From assembly GCA_021734075.1 (NCBI GenBank), contig JAIPJW010000004.1, positions 1-64,000 of the forward strand: a DNA stretch of 64,000 nucleotides, in the 5' to 3' direction. The notes below the pieces were generated by a model. It did not search any database and was not told the origin of the DNA. It saw only the letters and a program-made list of their open reading frames with translations. The stretch is from Cephaloticoccus sp. Its GTDB lineage: Bacteria > Verrucomicrobiota > Verrucomicrobiia > Opitutales > Opitutaceae. The translations under genes were made by a program, and so were the position numbers. Shown here in pieces: positions 48,331-56,796 of this stretch. Position 1 is the first letter of the stretch; each line of letters starts with the position of its first letter.

Positions 48331-50004
48331 ATGTCGGGATTCGGGTCTTTGAATATCATCATGCAAGCCAAACCACATCTGCACGGAAAACGCGGCGCCG
48401 ATCTCCTCCATGATCCCCTGCTCAACAAGGGCACGGCCTTTACCGCAACTGAGCGCGACACCCTCGGACTGCGCGGGCTGCTCCCACCGCGGATCATCAC
48501 TCAGGATCAACAGGCGCTGCGGGTGTTGGAAACCGTGCGCAACAAGAACACCGATCTTGAGCGCTACATTTATCTCATCTCGCTGCAGGAACGGAATGAA
48601 AACCTCTTTTACCGCGTGGTCATGGACAATGTGGCGGAGATGATGCCGCTGATTTACACCCCCACGGTGGGCCTGGCCTGCCAACGCTATGCCCTGATTT
48701 TCCGCCGGCCCCGCGGGCTGTTCATCAGCTTGCATGATCGAGGTCACATTAAGCAAATCCTGCAAAACTGGCCGCACGCCGATGTGCGGATGATTGTGGT
48801 GACCGATGGCGAGCGCATTCTTGGTCTGGGCGATCTCGGAGCCAACGGCATGGGCATTCCCGTGGGTAAACTCTCCCTTTACACGGCCTGCGCCGGGGTC
48901 GCGCCCGATTTCTGCCTGCCGGTCATGCTCGATGCCGGCACCAACAACCAGGAACTGCTGGAAGGGCCCCACTATCTCGGCCTGCTGCAAAAACGCGAAC
49001 GCGGGCCGGCCTACGACGAACTGGTCGACGAATTCGTGCAGGCCGTGCAGGAAATCTTTCCCCGGGCCTGCATCCAGTTTGAGGATTTCGGCAATTCCAA
49101 TGCCTTCCGGCTCCTCCACAAATACCGCGATCAGGTATGCACCTTCAACGATGACATCCAGGGCACCGCCGGGGTGGCCCTGGCCGGCATCCTGTCCGCC
49201 CTGCGGCTTACCGGTGGCAAAATGAGCGAACAGCGCATTCTCTTTCTGGGTGCGGGTGAAGCCGGCATTGGCATCGGTGAACTCGTGGTCACAGCGTTGC
49301 AGGCCCATGGCGTCGACGAGGCCGCCGCCCGCCGTCAATGCTGGTTCGTGGACTCCAAGGGACTCGTGGTGGCGGATCGCACCGATCTCAGCAGCCACAA
49401 GCTGCCCTTTGCCCATCAACACGCCGGTGCCGCCACTTTGCTGGCGGCGGTGGAAACGATCAAACCGACCATGCTCATCGGGGTTTCGGGCATGACCGGC
49501 GCTTTTGACGAAAAAATTGTGCGCACCATGGGACAGTTAAATCAGCGCCCCGTGATCTTCGCCCTTTCCAATCCAACCTCCAAAGCTGAGTGCACCGCCG
49601 AACAGGCTTACACGTGGACCGAGGGTCGCGCCGTGTTTGCCAGTGGCAGCCCCTTCCCGGATTTCACCATGGACGGGCGCGTCTTCAAGCCCGGCCAGGG
49701 CAATAACTCCTACATCTTCCCCGGCGTGGGTCTCGGCCTCATTGTCAGTGGGGCCCAGCGGGTGACCGACGAAATGTTCTTCGTCGCCGCCAAGGTGCTG
49801 GCGGGCATCGTGACCGAACAGGATCTCGCGGTCGGTCGGGTTTACCCGGATTTGCAACGCATTCGCGAAGTCTCGTCCGCCATCGCCAGGGCTGTGGCCG
49901 AGGTCGCATTCGAGCGCGGACTCACTTCCATGTTGCGACCCGAGAACCTCGATGAACGCGTGCAGGCGTTGATGTATGACCCGGCCTACGTCGAATACGT
50001 CTGA
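48331..50004 (+). CDS. maeA: NAD-dependent malic enzyme (oxaloacetate-decarboxylating)
   Basis: About 557 aa from ATG 48331 (ATG 48361 is nearly as good; the track start at 48277 is poor). The large homomeric form is recognised by ENLFYRVVMDNVAEMMPLIYTPTVGLACQRYAL, the NAD-site TDGERILGLGDLGANGMGIP, and the active-site Lys region GKLSLYTACAGV. Divalent-metal ligands come with CIQFEDFGNSNAFRLL and TFNDDIQGTAGVALAG. SNPTSKAECTAEQAY completes the signature. It converts malate to pyruvate and CO2, linking the TCA cycle to pyruvate. It is divergent from the channel gene; a promoter and an inverted repeat precede it. Confidence 0.95.
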   Translation: MSGFGSLNIIMQAKPHLHGKRGADLLHDPLLNKGTAFTATERDTLGLRGLLPPRIITQDQQALRVLETVRNKNTDLERYIYLISLQERNENLFYRVVMDNVAEMMPLIYTPTVGLACQRYALIFRRPRGLFISLHDRGHIKQILQNWPHADVRMIVVTDGERILGLGDLGANGMGIPVGKLSLYTACAGVAPDFCLPVMLDAGTNNQELLEGPHYLGLLQKRERGPAYDELVDEFVQAVQEIFPRACIQFEDFGNSNAFRLLHKYRDQVCTFNDDIQGTAGVALAGILSALRLTGGKMSEQRILFLGAGEAGIGIGELVVTALQAHGVDEAAARRQCWFVDSKGLVVADRTDLSSHKLPFAHQHAGAATLLAAVETIKPTMLIGVSGMTGAFDEKIVRTMGQLNQRPVIFALSNPTSKAECTAEQAYTWTEGRAVFASGSPFPDFTMDGRVFKPGQGNNSYIFPGVGLGLIVSGAQRVTDEMFFVAAKVLAGIVTEQDLAVGRVYPDLQRIREVSSAIARAVAEVAFERGLTSMLRPENLDERVQALMYDPAYVEYV

Positions 50005-50033
50005 CGCTCCCTCCGCCGCGCGGTTAATCCCGC
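50005..50033 (-). repeat. GCGGGATTA-type intergenic repeat, copy A
   Basis: cgctccctccgccgcgcggttaatcccgc directly after the maeA stop closely matches gcgctccgtcgcgcggataatcccgcc at 50183-50209. On the minus strand both read GCGGGATTA(a/t)CCGCGCG. They share the GCGGGATTA core with the element by tatD. Confidence 0.6.
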
Positions 50034-50182
50034 TCGCGGTCGCTGGTCTTTCCCAAACCGCCGTGCGCGGGAGCGCCCGGCCCACCCACTGAACCATACT
50101 CGAGGAGCCAAACCACGCTGCGCGTCCACAGTGCTCGTCTCCCTACCGTGTCCCCCACTCCTTGCGCCAACAGGTGGACCGC

Positions 50183-50209
50183 GCGCTCCGTCGCGCGGAT
50201 AATCCCGCC
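50183..50209 (-). repeat. GCGGGATTA-type intergenic repeat, copy B
   Basis: Second copy of the repeat in the gap between maeA and nadR, in the same orientation as copy A. Its minus-strand form TGTAGGCGGGATTATCCGCGCG also shares the TGTAG lead with the tatD copies. It abuts the nadR stop codon. Confidence 0.6.
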
Positions 50210-50739
50210 TACAGTCCCAAGGCGACCACGGCCTTGATCGCACTCTGCTCCCGTTCCCGGCGGTCGCCCCTGATCACCACAAACGGCAGCTGGCGCGACA
50301 CCAGGGTTTCGCGCCAAAGCCGGCGGCACATCGCCCGTCCGGCCGGATCGGGAAAACTCCGTTGCGGATCAGCGACAAACTCCAGGTCGGTATCACAGAG
50401 CAGATACAACGCATAGTGCCGGCAGCGCAACTCGGCTTCCGCGCGCACCCAGGCGGGACAATTGCCGTCATACAGCAGGTCAGCCCACAGCACATTCGTC
50501 AGCAGATCCGTGTCGCAAAACAACACCCGCCGAGCGCGTTCGGCAGCCGCATCCTCCGTCTCCATTTGGTTGCGGGCAATGGTGCCCAGATCCTCGGCCG
50601 AGATTTTCCCGTCATGGGCATCCCAGAATTCCCGCACATATTCAGGCACCCACGGCTCGTCAAAATGTTCCGCCAATTGCTCCGCCAACGTGCTCTTGCC
50701 CGTGGATTCCGCGCCAAAAATGGCAATGCGTTTAACCAT
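50209..50739 (-). CDS. NadR-like ATPase, probable ribosylnicotinamide kinase
   Basis: 176 aa. P-loop GAESTGKSTLAEQLAEHF at the N-terminus, then WVPEYVREFWDAHDGKIS and RVLFCDTDLLTNVLWADLLY, the AAA-type NMN/NR-kinase domain found at the C-terminus of NadR. The NMN-adenylyltransferase and DNA-binding halves of E. coli NadR are absent. The domain phosphorylates nicotinamide riboside to NMN. Its start overlaps pnuC by 8 nt, and the pair transporter-kinase strongly supports the substrate. Confidence 0.88.
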   Translation of the reverse strand: MVKRIAIFGAESTGKSTLAEQLAEHFDEPWVPEYVREFWDAHDGKISAEDLGTIARNQMETEDAAAERARRVLFCDTDLLTNVLWADLLYDGNCPAWVRAEAELRCRHYALYLLCDTDLEFVADPQRSFPDPAGRAMCRRLWRETLVSRQLPFVVIRGDRREREQSAIKAVVALGL

Positions 50740-51343
50740 GCGGGTTCTTCCGGTATGATTTCAGCCACTCAAAGTGTCCGCCCAACGCCAACACAAAGAA
50801 AAGCAGGTAAAGCACGGCAAACCAATACAACCCGGCCATCCAATAGACGGCGATAGCCGCCAGATTCACCATCATCCAGCCGATCCAGTTCTCCAGTTTC
50901 TTGCGCGCCTGCAACCACTGGGCCAGGATGCTGAACGAGGCAATGAAGGCGTCCCGAAATGGCATCGCCGCATCCGTATACTTGTGCAGATACCAGCCCC
51001 AGAGAAACGCGCCGACCAATCCCGTCACGATGCAGCCAATCCGGGCCTCCCAGGTCAGCCTGGTCACCGGCAGCACCGTCCGGTTTTCCCCCGGCTGCGA
51101 CCAGTGCCACCAGCCATAGGCCAGCACGATGAAAAAGAAACCCTGCAGCTTCATGTCCGCATACAATTTGGCCTGATAAAAAACGACGCCCGACAGGGTC
51201 ACCTGCACCAGCCCGACCGGAAAATTCAGGATGCTCTGCCGGATCGTCAGCCCCACCCCCAGCAAACCAAGAATCGTGGCCAACTGCTCATACCACGAGG
51301 CCCCGATGATGGCGGCCCAGATATTCAGGAGAATCTCAATCAT
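50732..51343 (-). CDS. pnuC: PnuC-type nicotinamide riboside transporter
   Basis: 203 aa from ATG 51343. The track start at 51517 adds 58 residues of antisense-like sequence inside hslO. Seven membrane segments are apparent, with SILNFPVGLVQVTLSGVVFYQAKLYADMKLQGFFFIVLAYGWWHW covering the conserved NFP...YADM...WWHW motif of the family. A late GWMMVNLAAIAVYWMAGLYWFAVLYLLFF ends it. PnuC proteins let NR enter by facilitated diffusion, trapped by phosphorylation. It overlaps hslO by 4 nt and nadR by 8 nt, so three genes are one coupled operon. Confidence 0.93.
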   Translation of the reverse strand: MIEILLNIWAAIIGASWYEQLATILGLLGVGLTIRQSILNFPVGLVQVTLSGVVFYQAKLYADMKLQGFFFIVLAYGWWHWSQPGENRTVLPVTRLTWEARIGCIVTGLVGAFLWGWYLHKYTDAAMPFRDAFIASFSILAQWLQARKKLENWIGWMMVNLAAIAVYWMAGLYWFAVLYLLFFVLALGGHFEWLKSYRKNPHG

Positions 51344-52143
51344 GGGTGCTCGGCAGCGTAGGCTTCCAACGCTTCCCGTGTCACCACGTGGCGCGCCGCG
51401 CAACGGGGACACCGAATCTCGATCTTTGGATCCTCCCCGAACAACGCCGCGGGGTCCTGCCGCAGCGCGGGCAGCAGCACCTGCAAGATGCGCTCTTGGT
51501 TGCAGCCGCAGTGCCACCGCGCCACGCGCTTTTCCAACAGGGTGAGGGTTTCAGTCTCCGCCAGTTTTGTAACCGCCTCGGCGGTCAAGCCGCGCAACCA
51601 GGCCAGGTCGCAGTCCGGATGCTCCGTGATCATCGCAAAGCACTCCTCACCCGTCTCAAAAATCCGCGCCGTGCGTTGCTCACTCTGGGCGTAAAATTTC
51701 TCCACCGCCACCACGGGATCGGCTCCGGTGAAATCCACGGAACTGCGCCGGGGCTCCCCGCGACCGCGGACCACATCGGCATAGAACAGGTTGGCCGGCA
51801 GTCGCTTCACATTGTCCTCGAACACCCGTCCGGTCACCGCCCCGAACTCATTGTCCCCGGCCAGAAAAATGTTCACCAACGGTTGCTGGAAATTCATCGT
51901 CCACGCCGTCATCACGTTGCGCGGTTGTGACGCGCAGTGCAGGGTGAAGGCCGCCAGGGCCCGTTTGAACATCGCCACGTGCTCCGGCTCCGGTTTCATT
52001 TTCTGATCTGACAAATGCAGGTAAAAATCGACAAACAGGTCACTGCAATCAGCCTGAGCCAGCAGCGCATTGCGACCGCGCACGAAATACGTGCTTACTT
52101 CGAGACCACTGGCGGCGGGATTGACGGGCGTCGATTCAGGCAT
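51340..52143 (-). CDS. hslO: Hsp33-family redox-regulated chaperone
   Basis: 267 aa from ATG 52143 (the track uses GTG 52161). The zinc redox switch near the C-terminus has WHCGCNQERI and, ~30 residues on, IEIRCPRCAA, the CxC/CxxC pair of Hsp33. The N-terminal domain includes FVRGRNALLAQADCSDLFVDFYLHLSDQ. The family is inactive when zinc is bound and becomes a holdase on oxidative unfolding. It begins the hslO-pnuC-nadR operon, which is an unusual company for Hsp33 and may link oxidative stress to NAD salvage. Confidence 0.93.
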   Translation of the reverse strand: MPESTPVNPAASGLEVSTYFVRGRNALLAQADCSDLFVDFYLHLSDQKMKPEPEHVAMFKRALAAFTLHCASQPRNVMTAWTMNFQQPLVNIFLAGDNEFGAVTGRVFEDNVKRLPANLFYADVVRGRGEPRRSSVDFTGADPVVAVEKFYAQSEQRTARIFETGEECFAMITEHPDCDLAWLRGLTAEAVTKLAETETLTLLEKRVARWHCGCNQERILQVLLPALRQDPAALFGEDPKIEIRCPRCAARHVVTREALEAYAAEHP

Positions 52144-52287
52144 GCGAACAAAGAGACACACCTTCCCGGAATCTCAAGTGCGCATCCTGCGGCACAGTCT
52201 GTCCTCCCTGAAGTGGCTGTCTTCAAAGGCACTTGCCATACTTGGTGCAACTCACAGGTTTTTCGGATCAGGTAAATCCCCTTCATT

Positions 52288-53043
52288 TTGCCCGTTCCAC
52301 ACCACCTGCCCCGGAGACTCTTCGATGCGGTATTCGAAATGAATGCGGCCACCACGCATGCCGACTTTATTTCGGCGGTTATTGCGGGAGTGCACCGCCT
52401 CATCCCCTGTGATTATTGCGGGATCCATCTGCTCGACCGGCAGCGTGAAAAAATCATGCACCGAATGGATCCAATCATCCCCTACAATGAGGATGAAGTT
52501 GCCTACTACAGCGCTCATCCCCAAGAAAATGCCGTTGTAGCTTACTACGAACGCACGGGCGATCTCTCTGCCCGTCGCCGTTCCGACGTGATCAGCATGC
52601 GCAAGTTTCTCTCGAGCGACCACTATCGCCACTGTCTCGCTCGCCTTGACCTGAGATACTCCCTGGCTCTCCCCGTCACGGTGGATCGGGATGTCGTCGG
52701 GGGCATCGTCCTCGACCGCCGCGAAAAAGATTTCACTAAAAGAGATTGCGCCCTCTTGGATGCATTTGCCCCTCATTTTTTGCTGGCTTGGAACCGGCAA
52801 AAGAACCCCTGGCGGGTCAGCCATCACAAGACAAAACCACGTGATGGCGATCTCCTCACCGCCCGCGAGTCCGATGTCCTCTATTGGATCACCGAGGGCA
52901 AACAAAACCGCGAAATCGCCATGATCCTCGGCATCAGCCTCTACACCGTGCAAAAACACGTGGCCAACATCCTGCGCAAACTCGACGTTGAGAACCGCCA
53001 CGCTCTGACCGTGCTGACCCTGAACCTGGCGGCGGGAAAATAG
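52288..53043 (+). CDS. LuxR-type transcriptional regulator with N-terminal sensor domain
   Basis: 251 aa from TTG 52288. ATG 52339 is a shorter alternative. Residues about 20-170 look like a GAF-type sensor (FISAVIAGVHRLIPCDYCGIHLLD, later YSLALPVTVDRDVVGGIVLDRR). The C-terminus is a clear LuxR/FixJ HTH: LTARESDVLYWITEGKQNREIAMILGISLYTVQKHV and NILRKLDVENRHAL. No ligand can be named. The next gene on the same strand encodes a PEP-CTERM beta-repeat protein. The gap between them holds several AGAATAC half-sites that are candidate operators. Confidence 0.9.
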   Translation: MPVPHHLPRRLFDAVFEMNAATTHADFISAVIAGVHRLIPCDYCGIHLLDRQREKIMHRMDPIIPYNEDEVAYYSAHPQENAVVAYYERTGDLSARRRSDVISMRKFLSSDHYRHCLARLDLRYSLALPVTVDRDVVGGIVLDRREKDFTKRDCALLDAFAPHFLLAWNRQKNPWRVSHHKTKPRDGDLLTARESDVLYWITEGKQNREIAMILGISLYTVQKHVANILRKLDVENRHALTVLTLNLAAGK

Positions 53044-53072
53044 GCCTTCGGGCGTCAAGTCCAGCAGGAGGC

Positions 53073-53124
53073 AGAATACTCACGTGTAGGTATTCTAATC
53101 TCCACGGTTGCCGGCTAGAATACC
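53073..53124. promoter_or_regulatory. cluster of AGAATAC/GTATTCT half-sites upstream of the PEP-CTERM gene
   Basis: AGAATAC at 53073 and GTATTCT at 53090-53096 make a 7-bp inverted repeat with a 10-nt centre. GGTATTCTA at 53089-53097 and TAGAATACC at 53116-53124 make a 9-bp inverted repeat with an 18-nt centre. All three half-sites lie between the luxR stop and the next ATG. This is the arrangement expected for an operator bound by a dimeric regulator. Confidence 0.5.
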
Positions 53125-53184
53125 TCGCCCGCTTTGGGCCACAGCCGCGCTGCATCCCTGCAGCATGACTAAACTCACTCCACC

Positions 53185-56100
53185 ATGCACCAACGCATCC
53201 TGTTGCTTCTGCTTTGCACCGGACTCTTTGCCCCAATCAGCCAGGGGCAAACCACAGTCATCTATGATCCCGACGAGACTGATTCCACCCCACATGACAC
53301 CACCGGCAATCCCCTCACCCTCAGTGTTGTCAGTGGCAGTGCCACCCAGTCCGGCGCGCTTTCAGGGACTGGAAACGTCACCAAATCCGGTGCGGGCACG
53401 CTCACCTTGACCGGCACTCATGCCTACACTGGCGATACCTACGTCAATGGTGGCTCGCTCGGCATTGATGGCGTCAACGGTGCAATCAGTGACACCACCA
53501 GGATCTACGTCGGCTTCTCCAGCGACGGCACTTTGAGCATCACCAATGGCGGCGAAGTCACGCCCAGTTCCTTCGTCGAACTGGGCCATTCCAGTGGTGT
53601 CACCGGCACCCTAAACATCGAAGGGGCCAACTCGCAATTGACCACCGGTTACTATCTCGATGTTGGTTTCGACGGCAACGGCACCCTCAACATCACCAAT
53701 GGTGGCAGCCTGACCACCAGTTCCTTCGCCCGGCTCGGCGTCAACGCCACCGGTGTAGGCACCGGGCTCGTCAGCGGGACCGGCTCGGAGTTCAACGTTG
53801 CAGCCCAACTCGAGCTCGGCACCTACGGCAACGGCACCCTGACCATCGCCGACGGCGGCACCGTCACCGCACAGGCACTCCATTTCGATCGATTGGTCAC
53901 CGGCAGCGGCACTCTCAACCTCAACGATGGCGGCACCCTCGTCATCACTTCGTCTGGCGGCATCGAAAATTACGGCACGACGGGCGATGCCACGCTGAAT
54001 CTGTCCGGAGGCACCCTGCAGGCCGCCTCCACCAGTTGGTCCACCACGGTCGCCGCCACCCTGACCAACAACACCACCGTCAATACCAACGGTGTCTCCA
54101 TTGCCCTGAATGGCGACCTCAGCGGCACCGGCGGCTTGGCCAAGATCGGCGCCGGCACGCTGACCCTGGGTGGCACCAACATCTACGACGGTGGCACCTC
54201 CGTCACTGGGGGCCTGATCGAATTCTCCGCACTCAGCGCCTTGGGCACCGGGACCATCACCCTCGACGGCGGCGGTCTGCGCTGGGGCAGCGGCACCGCG
54301 ACCGATGTCTCCGCCCGCCTCACTGCCATCGGCGCCGGCGGCGGCACGTTCGACACCAACGGCAACAACGTGACCCTGGCCACCGGGCTCACCGGCACGG
54401 GGGCTGTCACCAAACAAGGCAATGGAGTGCTTTCGTTCACCGGCACCAACAGCTACGAAGGCGGCACCACCGTCACCGGCGGCTTGATCGAATTCTCCGC
54501 CCTGGGCGATTTCGGCACGGGCAACGTCACCCTCAACGGCGGCGGCCTGCGCTGGGCAAGTAGCATCACGACCGACATCTCCTCGCGCCTCACTGCCATC
54601 GGCTCTGCTGGCGGCACGTTCGACACCAACGGCAACGACGTGATTCTGGCCACCGGAATCACCAGCACGGGCAACCTGACGAAACAGGGCGTCGGTGCGC
54701 TGACGCTCTCCGGCACCAACACCCTCACCAACGTCGCCATCAACGGCGGTTCGCTCGACCTCACCAGCGGCGCCACCATCAATGCGAGCGGTTGGATCTC
54801 GTTCGCCGACGCCTCGGGTTCGTCCGGCAGCGGCAACATCACCGATGCCACCCTCAACACCGGCACGACGCTTTATCTCGGCTACAACGGCGCTTCCACC
54901 CTCACCATTGGTTCCGGCGGCACGGTCACCGCCGCCACCCTCGATCTCGCGGCCACCGCCAACGGCAACGCCACCCTCAACCTCGACACCGGTGGCATTC
55001 TGCAGGTCGGCGGCACCGAGGGCATCACCGCCGGTAACGGCACGGTCGCCCTGAATTTATCGGGCGGCACGATCAAGCTCACCAGCTCCGATTTCACCAC
55101 CTACGTGGGCGCCACACTCACGGGCACAACCACGATCAACACCAATGGCCTCAACGGCGGTTTCTACGGCCCGCTCTCTGGCAACGGCGGCTTCACCAAG
55201 CACGGTTCCGGCATTCTCACCGTCACCAACAGCAACACCTACTCCGGCACCGTGACAGTCGATGCCGGCACCCTCCTCGTCAACACCGCCCCCGATCTCG
55301 GCACCGGCAACGGCGACGTGACCGTCAACGCCGGCGCGGCACTCGCCGCCGCCACCAGCCTGGAGTTCGCGCGCAACATCAGCGTCAATGGCACGGACGC
55401 GGTCATCGTTTCACCCAATCACCTCGAGGTCGGTTCCGCCGGCGATGGGGCAATGACCATCAGCAACGGGGGACTCGTCGGCTCTGGCACGACCACCACT
55501 CTCGCCTACTACGGCAGCGACACCGGCACGATCGACGTCACTGGCACCAATTCCTTCCTCTACGCGCAAACCGCCCTGCGAGTGGGCTACGGCGGCACCG
55601 GCACACTGAGCATCGGTAGTGGTGGCACGGCCAACGCGCGGAACCTCATCATCGCCGCCCAATCAGGCAGCAACGGCACGATCAATCTAAACACCGGAGG
55701 CACCCTCAAGGTCGGCGGCACCGACGGCATTGCCGGCGGCGACGGCACCGGCACCTTCAACTTCGCCGGTGGCACGCTCAAGGTCGGCGGAGACGCCCGC
55801 GTGTCCGCCGCACCCGCCTCGGATTCAATCGACCTCACCAACCTGCCCACCGAAATCGGCAACGTCATTGCCGCCAACACACCGCAGGTCGGCGACACCG
55901 GCCTCACCACTTCCGTGGCGATGACGCTCACCCATGCCTCCACGATCGACACCAACGGCAGCGCCGCCTCCCTCTCCGGTATCCTGTCCGGCACCGGCAG
56001 CCTCACCAAAGCCGGCGACGGCACGCTGACCCTGGCCAACGCCAACACCTACAGCGGCACCACATCCGTCAATGCCGGCACGCTGGTCGTGAACGGCTCG

Positions 56101-56607
56101 CTTGCCAATACCGCCGTGACCATCGCCGATGGTGCGACCCTCGGTGGCAGCGGCTCGATCGCCGGCCTGACCACGATCGGTTCGGGCGCCACCCTCGCGC
56201 CCGGTAATTTCCCCGGCACGATTACTTTCTCCGCCGGACTCACCTTCGACGCGGGCGCCATCCTCGATTTCCAACTCGGCACCGTCAGCGACCTCATCGC
56301 CGTCACCGGCGGCACGCTCACGGGTCCATCGAGCGGCACGGTCACTTTGAACCTATCGGACTCCGGTGGCTTTGGCGCCGGCACCTACACCTTGTTCGAT
56401 TACACCAGCGCCACCCTAAGTGACTTCGATGTCGCCGACTTTGCCCTCGGTTCCACCATCGCCGGCTACGATTACAGTTTCAATCTCACCGGGTCGGCCC
56501 TGCAACTGGTCGCCGCCACTTCCGCGGTGCCCGAGCCCTCCACCTACGCCGCGATCTTCGGCGCTCTTGCACTTGGCCTCACCGCCTGTCGTAAACGCCG
56601 CAAGTAA
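53185..56607 (+). CDS. large PEP-CTERM protein with autotransporter-associated beta-strand repeats
   Basis: 1140 aa. Signal peptide (MHQRILLLLLCTGLFAPISQGQ), then about 1090 residues of Gly/Thr/Asn-rich beta-helix repeats (GAGTLTLTGT, GGSLTTSSFARLG, GDGTLTLANANTYSGTT). The C-terminus VPEPSTYAAIFGALALGLTACRKRRK is a PEP-CTERM signal: PEP motif, helix and basic end. Such proteins are exported and anchored or processed by the exosortase system. Inside, residues ~336-425 are tandemly duplicated at DNA level (period 270 nt). There is no passenger enzyme domain. It follows the LuxR regulator and may form surface or matrix material. Confidence 0.93.
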   Translation: MHQRILLLLLCTGLFAPISQGQTTVIYDPDETDSTPHDTTGNPLTLSVVSGSATQSGALSGTGNVTKSGAGTLTLTGTHAYTGDTYVNGGSLGIDGVNGAISDTTRIYVGFSSDGTLSITNGGEVTPSSFVELGHSSGVTGTLNIEGANSQLTTGYYLDVGFDGNGTLNITNGGSLTTSSFARLGVNATGVGTGLVSGTGSEFNVAAQLELGTYGNGTLTIADGGTVTAQALHFDRLVTGSGTLNLNDGGTLVITSSGGIENYGTTGDATLNLSGGTLQAASTSWSTTVAATLTNNTTVNTNGVSIALNGDLSGTGGLAKIGAGTLTLGGTNIYDGGTSVTGGLIEFSALSALGTGTITLDGGGLRWGSGTATDVSARLTAIGAGGGTFDTNGNNVTLATGLTGTGAVTKQGNGVLSFTGTNSYEGGTTVTGGLIEFSALGDFGTGNVTLNGGGLRWASSITTDISSRLTAIGSAGGTFDTNGNDVILATGITSTGNLTKQGVGALTLSGTNTLTNVAINGGSLDLTSGATINASGWISFADASGSSGSGNITDATLNTGTTLYLGYNGASTLTIGSGGTVTAATLDLAATANGNATLNLDTGGILQVGGTEGITAGNGTVALNLSGGTIKLTSSDFTTYVGATLTGTTTINTNGLNGGFYGPLSGNGGFTKHGSGILTVTNSNTYSGTVTVDAGTLLVNTAPDLGTGNGDVTVNAGAALAAATSLEFARNISVNGTDAVIVSPNHLEVGSAGDGAMTISNGGLVGSGTTTTLAYYGSDTGTIDVTGTNSFLYAQTALRVGYGGTGTLSIGSGGTANARNLIIAAQSGSNGTINLNTGGTLKVGGTDGIAGGDGTGTFNFAGGTLKVGGDARVSAAPASDSIDLTNLPTEIGNVIAANTPQVGDTGLTTSVAMTLTHASTIDTNGSAASLSGILSGTGSLTKAGDGTLTLANANTYSGTTSVNAGTLVVNGSLANTAVTIADGATLGGSGSIAGLTTIGSGATLAPGNFPGTITFSAGLTFDAGAILDFQLGTVSDLIAVTGGTLTGPSSGTVTLNLSDSGGFGAGTYTLFDYTSATLSDFDVADFALGSTIAGYDYSFNLTGSALQLVAATSAVPEPSTYAAIFGALALGLTACRKRRK
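54190..54729 (+). repeat. two tandem 270-nt repeats within the PEP-CTERM gene
   Basis: 54190-54459 and 54460-54729 encode near-identical 90-residue units, each starting GGT(S/T)VTGGLIEFSAL and including GGTFDTNGN and LTAIG. DNA identity is high by eye, so unit number may change by recombination. Confidence 0.8.
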
Positions 56608-56644
56608 ATCCCTGCATCAATTTGGACTGAGATCCGGCAGTTTG

Positions 56645-56762
56645 AATGTGGAAAGCTGAAACCAAGGCAGGAACGGAAATACATTTAATCTGGAACTCCT
56701 AAACTCTGGAACGGGAGAACAGGATCTGATGACTCGTTTCCAGTTTTCCTGCTTTCCACATT
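56645..56762. repeat. 12-bp inverted repeat flanking an intergenic element
   Basis: AATGTGGAAAGC at 56645-56656 and GCTTTCCACATT at 56751-56762 are perfect inverted copies, 94 nt apart, in the gap between the PEP-CTERM gene and msrA. The enclosed sequence has no coding or tRNA features. It may be an intergenic repeat unit. Confidence 0.5.
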
Positions 56763-56796
56763 TAAAGCCGAGTCCTGAATCTCCTCATTGCATCGA

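Noticed and set aside
47176-49422. 748-aa ORF on the minus strand
   Set aside because: It is the antisense frame of maeA and an out-of-frame read of the channel gene. Both plus-strand maeA and minus-strand channel products match their families fully, and this ORF has no family features.
53611-54417. 268-aa minus-strand ORF in the PEP-CTERM gene
   Set aside because: Repetitive Gly/Ala/Val frame opposite repeat DNA; explained by the repeats alone.
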